Positions 57,226-64,000 of a stretch of DNA of 64,000 nt are shown here, in pieces (the stretch's first letter is position 1; each line of letters opens with the position of its first letter). A model generated the notes under the pieces. The model ran no database searches and had not been told where the DNA came from. It saw only the letters and a program-made list of their open reading frames with translations. The stretch is from Campylobacterales bacterium (lineage in GTDB: Bacteria; Campylobacterota; Campylobacteria; Campylobacterales; QNZT01): assembly GCA_027023405.1 (NCBI GenBank), contig JALVVN010000007.1, positions 82,307 to 146,306 on the forward strand, read 5' to 3'. Made by a program: the position numbers and the translations under genes.

Positions 57226-58542
57226 TTACGAAGCATTATCCGCAATTAAAAAATCTAACACATTTACTATCTCAATTTCACACCCGTTATACTCAACAAC
57301 TTCAGAGTTATCAAAAGTAATAAGTAGGGCTCTTATCTCCCCTCTTAGCTCTCTCTCAGCTTCAGAAAATACCCTTAATTCCCTATGCCGTGTCTCTTTA
57401 TTTTCAAGCGTTGCAGAGACTTGTATCAGTTCAATACGATTCTCCTCTTGTACAAAAAAATCTACCTCTCTACCTTTTTCTGTTTTGTAATAGAAGATCT
57501 CTTTGCCTCTTCTTTTTAACTCCAAAAAAACGATATTTTCCAGATTAGCTCCGACTTTTCGGGAGATATTAAACGAAACAACATTTGAAAAACCTGTATC
57601 TATGGCATAAAATTTTTGAGGATTGGCAATCTGTTTTTTTAATGAGTAGTCAAACTTCGGTATGCTCAAAACTATATAGGAATTTTTAAGATACTCAACA
57701 TAATCTCGTATGGTATCAAAGGAACTTGAAAAGTTATTTTTTAGCTTATTGTAGGCGTTGATAGTCGCATTGTGAGAGAGTAAAAAGAGAGCCAAATCAT
57801 TCAGCACTTGATAGTTTTTTAACTGATATCTTGCCACGATATCTTTGAGCAATATTGAATCATAGTAACTCTTTATCGTCTCTATTTTTAAAGCTTCATC
57901 CTCTTGTAGCACTATTTTTGGAAAGCCTCCATACTTTATGTAGTTGTTCAACTGCTGTTGTAGAAGTATTTTATTGTGTAAGCGTTGAGCTTTGGAATTA
58001 ACGCAGATACCGTTAAAAGTTAAGTATTCATTAAAAGAGAGAGGGAAAACCTCTATATCCAAATATCTACCGCTTAAAGCTGTACCAAATTCGGCACTTA
58101 AAAGATGTGAGTTTGAACCTGTCACATAGAGACGATTATGATACAACTCATACTCTTTGCGCACCCACTGTTCCCATCCGGATACATTTTGTACTTCATC
58201 GAGCATAATGACCAAATCACCTGTAGGTTTAATGTACTCCAAATATATATTTTTTATATCCTCTAACAGCGTTTGTGTTTCAAACATTCTAAAACGCTGA
58301 TCTTCAAAATTGACAAAGAGTATATTATGTACATCTATACCTTCTGCAACAAGTCTCTTTATCTCATTAATTAAGAGTGTAGATTTTCCGCTTCGTCTTA
58401 CTCCCTTAATGACGATTACTTCTCCGGACTTAGACTTTTTAGCTATTTCTGCTTCATAGCGTTCTCTTGCATGTGTGTGAGGTAGAGGTTTAAACCAAAA
58501 GTTCCAATCACTTATAATTTCAAATATTTTATCTTTATTCAT
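57226..58542 (-). CDS. AAA ATPase with DUF4143-type C-terminus
   Basis: VIKGVRRSGKSTLLINEIKRL; FLELKRRGKEIFYYKTEKGREVDFFV. Confidence 0.93.
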   Translation of the reverse strand: MNKDKIFEIISDWNFWFKPLPHTHARERYEAEIAKKSKSGEVIVIKGVRRSGKSTLLINEIKRLVAEGIDVHNILFVNFEDQRFRMFETQTLLEDIKNIYLEYIKPTGDLVIMLDEVQNVSGWEQWVRKEYELYHNRLYVTGSNSHLLSAEFGTALSGRYLDIEVFPLSFNEYLTFNGICVNSKAQRLHNKILLQQQLNNYIKYGGFPKIVLQEDEALKIETIKSYYDSILLKDIVARYQLKNYQVLNDLALFLLSHNATINAYNKLKNNFSSSFDTIRDYVEYLKNSYIVLSIPKFDYSLKKQIANPQKFYAIDTGFSNVVSFNISRKVGANLENIVFLELKRRGKEIFYYKTEKGREVDFFVQEENRIELIQVSATLENKETRHRELRVFSEAERELRGEIRALLITFDNSEVVEYNGCEIEIVNVLDFLIADNAS

Positions 58543-58610
58543 CTCTCATCTTGTCAGTTTACTGACTGAATTATAATAAAATCACCCTTTATAACGACTA
58601 ATTTCAAAAT

Positions 58611-60440
58611 TTAACTAAAATTTACCGGATCAATATCGATCTCACATACTTGACATTGACATCGTCTCGCTGCTTCTAAGAGCGGTTTGCGTTTGTGGGA
58701 TCGTAGAAGAACGACAAAGCGGAATTTGCCGGCAATTCTAGCGATGGGTGCCTCTCCTGCTCCGATCACTTCAACATCTTTGTGCGCTTCACAGCAGTTT
58801 CCAACCTCCAAAAGCATATCTTTAGCTTTGAGTTGATCTTTGTGTGAGATGAGAATGCGCATCAGGTAGGTGAAGGGAGGATAGAGATCTCGGCGCATCT
58901 GTAGATCCTCTCGGATAAATCGCTCATAATCCTCCAGATAGGGCTCGAAAAAATCGTGGTTTTTGCTCTGAATCACCACACGCCCCTCACCGCTTCGCCC
59001 ACTTCTGCCCGCGATCTGAAGCAGGAGACTCACCGCCCGCTCCCTTGCACGAAAATCGGGCTGACTCAAAAGGGTATCGATCCCAAGCACCACGGCAAGA
59101 TCGACATTGAGATAGTTGTGCCCCTTTGAGAGCATCTGCGTACCGACAAGGATATCGATCTGATGATCGTTAAAGGCTTTGATGCGGGCATTGAGCTGGC
59201 GTTGGCTCTTGATCTCATCGCGATCAAACTTTTCGATACTCGCCTTGGGGAAGTGCTCTTGGAGCTCTTTGAGTACTTGCGCTGTGCCGATTCGTTGCGT
59301 TCGCATCGCTGATGCACTACATTTGGGACAGAGTTGCGGAATCGGTTCGACGAAGTGGCAGTAGTGGCACATCAGGGCACGGCGATCCAGATGCAGACTC
59401 ATCCCCACACTACAGTAGGGACACTCCACAAAGGCACCGCAGTCACGGCACTGGAGATATTTAAAGTTCGCCCGCGTGGGGACAAAGACGATCACTTGGC
59501 GCTTGGCATCAAGCGACTGGGTGATCTGCGTCAAAATCGTCTCACTCAACCCCTCCGAACTATCAAAGAGAAACTGTTTTTGACTCGTATGATAGGTGCC
59601 TTTGAGACGAAAGTGCGGGTATTTGTGGTAGCTCGTCACCGAAGGGGTCGCACTTCCGAGTAGTACCTGCGCACCCAATGCTTTTCCCATATAGATAGCT
59701 AGATCTCTTGCATGGTAGCGCGGTCTCTGCGCCGATTTGTAACTGTCATCATGCTCCTCATCTACGACAATGAGCCCCAATTTGGGCATCGTCACAAAGA
59801 GCGCCGATCGTGCACCGGCGAGGATGCGGATCGTGCCCTCAGAGATCCCCTCCAAAATATCCCGCTTCTTTTTGGGGGTGATCTTGGAGTGCCAAATAGC
59901 AACGCTATCGCCAAAGTGAGAGGTGAGGCGCTTGGACATTTGAGGTGTGAGGGAGATTTCAGGTAACAAAAAGATCGCCCGTTTACCAGCATTGAGCGTC
60001 TGTTCAAACCACTTCATATAGATCTCACTCTTACCGCTTCCCGTGTCACCAAAGAGAAGTGAAACGGGGTGAGACTTGGCAAACGCCAACGCCTCCTCCT
60101 GCGCAGGGCTGAGTTGAATATCCACCGCACACGAAAACGCCCGCTCCTCTTGAGGAGAGATCAGATGAAAAAGCGCCGCCGATTCGCCGATCTCGCAAGA
60201 GTAGTATTGGGAGATAAAGGAGAGGATCTGGAGGTAGACGGAATCAAATCGCTTGGTTTCAACCTCATCGATCTCCAGACACTTAAAGTCGGGCTTATCA
60301 ACCGCTTCGATCACCACTCCCCGAACGCTCCGTCGTTGCAACTTACACGACACAATCGTGCCGTTTTCGATCTGATGAGGGCTTTGGTAGGTCAAAGGAG
60401 AGAGGTTTTGCGCCAAAACGGCGACACGATAGTAGTAGAT
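58611..60440 (-). CDS. priA: Primosomal protein N' (PriA); likely starts upstream of the tracked TTG
   Basis: LLFGDTGSGKSEIYM; DEEHDDSYKSAQRPRYHARDLA; zinc-binding Cys pairs; YYYRVAVL encoded upstream of the tracked start. Confidence 0.88.
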   Translation of the reverse strand: MYYYRVAVLAQNLSPLTYQSPHQIENGTIVSCKLQRRSVRGVVIEAVDKPDFKCLEIDEVETKRFDSVYLQILSFISQYYSCEIGESAALFHLISPQEERAFSCAVDIQLSPAQEEALAFAKSHPVSLLFGDTGSGKSEIYMKWFEQTLNAGKRAIFLLPEISLTPQMSKRLTSHFGDSVAIWHSKITPKKKRDILEGISEGTIRILAGARSALFVTMPKLGLIVVDEEHDDSYKSAQRPRYHARDLAIYMGKALGAQVLLGSATPSVTSYHKYPHFRLKGTYHTSQKQFLFDSSEGLSETILTQITQSLDAKRQVIVFVPTRANFKYLQCRDCGAFVECPYCSVGMSLHLDRRALMCHYCHFVEPIPQLCPKCSASAMRTQRIGTAQVLKELQEHFPKASIEKFDRDEIKSQRQLNARIKAFNDHQIDILVGTQMLSKGHNYLNVDLAVVLGIDTLLSQPDFRARERAVSLLLQIAGRSGRSGEGRVVIQSKNHDFFEPYLEDYERFIREDLQMRRDLYPPFTYLMRILISHKDQLKAKDMLLEVGNCCEAHKDVEVIGAGEAPIARIAGKFRFVVLLRSHKRKPLLEAARRCQCQVCEIDIDPVNFS

Positions 60441-60479
60441 AGCGCTCCTCCCAATGTAACATTGAGAATATTATAGAGA

Positions 60480-60956
60480 CTATTCGGTTAAACTTTTACA
60501 ATACTCTTGCACTTTTGCATTAGCATCAGTGTGAGTACAATCAAAAACACCTCTACTGTAAGTAAAATTAATATCTGTCTTTAGTGCTCTAAAAGTGTAG
60601 GTATCAACGGCAACTTTACGCCAATTCCCATCACTAGTTTGAGAGTAGATCGGATAATCAAGCAACTTTTTACTCGGATCACTGTTATTGCTGTCATAAT
60701 CGAAAAGCGGATCACCGTCATTTGATGTCGCGGTAGAGAGCGCATCCAAATGTATCGGATTGCCCCCTTTGCCCGTCATCATATTTTTGCTCCGAAGCAG
60801 TGAGATTGCCGATCGGATCGATGCGACTTGCGATCGCCCCTTGGTCAAGATCGCATCATCTCGCGTCACTGCCATCTTTGAGACAGCGATCGAGGAGAGT
60901 ATCCCCAATACAACGATCACCATTACCAACTCTATCATTGTGAATGCTTTTTTCAT
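60480..60956 (-). CDS. Type IV pilin/pseudopilin-like protein
   Basis: MKKAFTMIELVMVIVVLGILSSIAVSKM. Confidence 0.9.
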   Translation of the reverse strand: MKKAFTMIELVMVIVVLGILSSIAVSKMAVTRDDAILTKGRSQVASIRSAISLLRSKNMMTGKGGNPIHLDALSTATSNDGDPLFDYDSNNSDPSKKLLDYPIYSQTSDGNWRKVAVDTYTFRALKTDINFTYSRGVFDCTHTDANAKVQEYCKSLTE

Positions 60957-60967
60957 TCTGTGCTCCT

Positions 60968-61417
60968 CTATTTTGTATAGATATGGCTTCCACCTATCTC
61001 ATATTTTTTGATAGTATTATCAAGTTGCGAAATCAGTGCATCACAATAATCTGAACCATCACTATGTTTTGCAATTGTAATCGTCCCATTACTATCATCT
61101 ACGCTTACCTTTAGACATATTTTTGTCCGTGCCGAATTTGCAATATAGGCAGGCGTAGTCAAAAAATTTCCAATATATGTTGCGCCTGAACTATCAACAA
61201 GATTTTCATGTGTCATTTTGCTTACATTTTTTTCAAATGCCCCATGTGCTGTATAGTATGATGAAAGCTCTGCGATGAGATTAGTAACACTTTTTTGTTT
61301 AATTACAATCTCTGCATCATCTCTAGTTGCTGAGAGTTTCGGAATCGCCACTAATGCTAAAATACCCAGGACAACAATCACAAAAACAAGTTCTATCATT
61401 GTAAATGCATTTTTCAT
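60968..61417 (-). CDS. Type IV pilin/pseudopilin-like protein
   Basis: MKNAFTMIELVFVIVVLGILALVAIPKL. Confidence 0.9.
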   Translation of the reverse strand: MKNAFTMIELVFVIVVLGILALVAIPKLSATRDDAEIVIKQKSVTNLIAELSSYYTAHGAFEKNVSKMTHENLVDSSGATYIGNFLTTPAYIANSARTKICLKVSVDDSNGTITIAKHSDGSDYCDALISQLDNTIKKYEIGGSHIYTK

Positions 61418-61543
61418 GATAACCCCAAAACTTCTTTACTATTTACTTTTAAATAGATATTATTACACTTAATAGCCATTTAAAAATAAACCTGGAGCTA
61501 AATATTAACTCCAGATTATATAATTATGCTTTTCAAAGACAAC

Positions 61544-62026
61544 TTAGTAGATAGAAGAACCACCAAAAGAGTACTCTCTCAACATTTTGTTTTGACTAAG
61601 TGCATTCGCTAAACCTTTGCAGTAAATACTCTTGTCAGCATCAGAATCTTTACTTATTGTCACAGTACCATTAACATCATTGAATGTTACATCAAGACAT
61701 TTAACCGCTCTTTTTTTATCAAAATAATAAGCTTTAGCAATTTTACCTTTAAGTGGTAAATTCTCCGCAGGTGTATTAGTCGTATCATCTGTATAGCTTG
61801 TATACAAAGAAACATTTGTCATTTTGGATACATTGTTATCCATATTCCCTCTTGATGTATAATACGAACCAATATCCTGTACCAATGATGAAACTTCACT
61901 TGTTGCCTTTGCAATCTGCGCATCATCTCTTGTCGCCGCCAATTTTGGAATCGCTACCGATGCCAAAATACCTAAAATAACAATCACGAATACCAACTCG
62001 ATCATAGTAAAACCACTTCTTTTCAT
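61544..62026 (-). CDS. Type IV pilin/pseudopilin-like protein
   Basis: MKRSGFTMIELVFVIVILGILASVAIPKL. Confidence 0.92.
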   Translation of the reverse strand: MKRSGFTMIELVFVIVILGILASVAIPKLAATRDDAQIAKATSEVSSLVQDIGSYYTSRGNMDNNVSKMTNVSLYTSYTDDTTNTPAENLPLKGKIAKAYYFDKKRAVKCLDVTFNDVNGTVTISKDSDADKSIYCKGLANALSQNKMLREYSFGGSSIY

Positions 62027-62235
62027 AAAAGAACTCCTTCAAAAAATTAAATTTTCCCGACTCTTTTGACTTGGTCGTTGTACCTAAATCGGAGCGGTTC
62101 AATAAAACTTTAGAAAAATTATTATTTTTTGTATAAGAAGGTGTAAGAGAAGTGTTATATTATTAATGAAAAGTATTTTTTGTTACAAAGAGCCTCTATT
62201 TTGTGCTATAATAAATCAAAAAGTGAGGAGGCTTT

Positions 62236-64000
62236 GTGTCCGCAGATCTGAGTAATCCGGCATTTTATACCAACCGTGAGCTCTCATGGCTCAAATTCAA
62301 CTCCCGCGTCCTCGCCCAAAGCGCGAAACCGACCAATCCGCTTTTGGAGAAGTTAAAGTTTATCGCTATCTACTCAACCAATCTTGATGAGTTTTATATG
62401 ATCCGCGTTGCGGGGCTCAAGCAACTCTACTCCGCGCGTATCACCTCCTCCGGGATTGATGAGATGAGTCCGCTCGATCAGCTCAAAGCGATCACCGCCT
62501 ATCTACACAACGAGAAAAAGGAGTTAGAGGAGCGCTACAAGGCGATCGTCTCTGATCTCAAAGATGAGGGGCTAATCATCACCGACTATCGTGATCTAGA
62601 TGCCGATCTTCGTGCGAGTGCGGATGATTTTTTCATCCAAAATATCCTGCCCGTGATCATTCCGATCGCCGTGGATGCGACACACCCCTTTCCACCACTC
62701 AACAACCTCTCCCTCTCACTCGCCGTAACACTCGTAGATGAGCAGGCGGATACCGACGCGATGGAGGAGAACAGTACCAAATACGCCATGATCCGCATTC
62801 CGCGATTGCTTCAGCGCTTTATCCCCGTCGATGAGCAGACCTATATCCCGATCGAGTCACTTGTTATTGAGCATATCGGCGATATCTTTCCCGGCTACAA
62901 AGTCACCTCCTACGCCACCTTTCGCGTCACAAGAAATGCCGATATCGTCATCGAAGAGGAGGAGGCGGATGACTTTATGGAGATTCTTGAACAGGGATTG
63001 AGACTGCGTAAAAAGGGGGCCTTTGTACGGCTTGAGATCGATCAGAACGCAAGTGAGGAGATCATTGAGTTTCTTCGAAGCCACATCAAGATCTATGAGG
63101 AGGATATCTTTACCTATACGATCCCGCTCAATCTCGGCGCATTGTGGGATATCGTCAACAACAAAAAGTTTTCACATCTTGCACTTCCAACCAATATCCC
63201 GAAGATTCTCGCCCCTTTTGATAAGAGTGAGTCGATCTTCAAGATTATCGATCGTGAAGATGTGATGGTCTTGCACCCCTATGAGAGCTTCGAACCGGTC
63301 GTGCGCTTCATCCAAGAGGCGGCAAAAGATCCTAAAGTCCTCTCGATCCGCATGACGCTTTATCGTATCGGTAAAAACTCCCCGATCGTCCAAGCCCTCA
63401 TCGATGCGGCAAACAACGGCAAGCAAGTCACCGCAATGGTTGAACTCAAAGCGCGTTTCGATGAGGAGAATAATCTCATCTGGGCAAAGGCACTCGAAGA
63501 GGCAGGCGCACATGTGATCTACGGTATCCCCGGCTTCAAAGTCCACGCCAAGATCACCCAAGTAATCCGCCAATCCCGTGGAAAGCTCAAGATCTATCAG
63601 CACTACTCGACTGGAAACTACAACGGCACCACCGCCAAGATCTATACCGATGTCGGACTCTTTACCGCCAATGAGGCTTTTCGCGCCGACTCGATCACCT
63701 TTTTTCATATCCTCACCGGATTTTCCAAGAACAAAAAGCTAAGCCACCTCAAGATGTCCCCTTTTCAAATCAAAGAGACGCTTTTGACCCTCATCAAAAA
63801 TGAAATGAAAGAGGGGAAAAAAGGGCATATCATAGCCAAAATGAACTCACTTGTCGATAAGGATGTCATCAAAGCACTCTACCGTGCTTCACAAGCCGGT
63901 GTCAAGATTGAACTCATTATACGAGGTATCTGTTGCCTTAAGCCCGGCATCAAAGGGGTAAGTGACACTATACGCGTCACATCGATTGTCGGAAAATATC
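62236..64000 (+). CDS. ppk: Polyphosphate kinase 1 (N-terminal part, runs off window end)
   Basis: GTG start; [59 protein letters not shown]. Confidence 0.93.
   Translation, partial: MSADLSNPAFYTNRELSWLKFNSRVLAQSAKPTNPLLEKLKFIAIYSTNLDEFYMIRVAGLKQLYSARITSSGIDEMSPLDQLKAITAYLHNEKKELEERYKAIVSDLKDEGLIITDYRDLDADLRASADDFFIQNILPVIIPIAVDATHPFPPLNNLSLSLAVTLVDEQADTDAMEENSTKYAMIRIPRLLQRFIPVDEQTYIPIESLVIEHIGDIFPGYKVTSYATFRVTRNADIVIEEEEADDFMEILEQGLRLRKKGAFVRLEIDQNASEEIIEFLRSHIKIYEEDIFTYTIPLNLGALWDIVNNKKFSHLALPTNIPKILAPFDKSESIFKIIDREDVMVLHPYESFEPVVRFIQEAAKDPKVLSIRMTLYRIGKNSPIVQALIDAANNGKQVTAMVELKARFDEENNLIWAKALEEAGAHVIYGIPGFKVHAKITQVIRQSRGKLKIYQHYSTGNYNGTTAKIYTDVGLFTANEAFRADSITFFHILTGFSKNKKLSHLKMSPFQIKETLLTLIKNEMKEGKKGHIIAKMNSLVDKDVIKALYRASQAGVKIELIIRGICCLKPGIKGVSDTIRVTSIVGKY

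Noticed and set aside
63172-63708. 178-aa minus-strand ORF
   Set aside because: Antisense to ppk, whose reading frame is open from 62236 to the window end.
1-64000. CRISPR arrays, rRNA or tRNA genes
   Set aside because: No regularly spaced repeat series or recognisable rRNA/tRNA sequence was seen; a tRNAscan/Infernal run would be needed to exclude small RNAs.

Overview
The window looks like chromosomal DNA from a Campylobacterota (epsilonproteobacterial) bacterium, judged from protein similarity recognised by eye only. From about 1 to 21 kb, on the minus strand, there is a hydrogen-metabolism locus. It holds a group-1 membrane uptake [NiFe] hydrogenase (hydABCDE), the maturation genes hypF, hypB, hypC, hypD, hypE and the start of hypX, and a NicO-type metal permease. 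It also holds a second, non-exported (sensor/HupUV-like) [NiFe] hydrogenase that is translationally coupled to a TetR-family regulator and a TRAP transporter. Most notable signals: (i) hypF is flanked on both sides by short duplicated remnants of its own 5' and 3' ends, mixed with toxin-antitoxin modules, a truncated HEPN toxin fused to hypF sequence, and a pair of tiny membrane-protein genes behind a perfect consensus, apparently leaderless promoter; (ii) the 14-bp element TGAATGATTATTCA occurs just downstream of the -10 boxes of both the hydA and the nicO-hypBCDE operons, making a candidate operator for the TetR regulator coupled to the sensor hydrogenase; (iii) HydE is a degenerate HypF paralogue. 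The remainder (21-64 kb) contains a CotH-kinase/lamin-tail secreted protein, an RND transporter, a hybrid kinase-Hpt-EAL phosphorelay, an XpaC/TelA/SPFH/zinc-ribbon membrane cluster, and mostly housekeeping genes (argD, mgtE, dnaB, ispG, priA, ppk), with three tandem pilin genes. No rRNA, tRNA or CRISPR was recognised. All family assignments are from reading translations; no database search was run.
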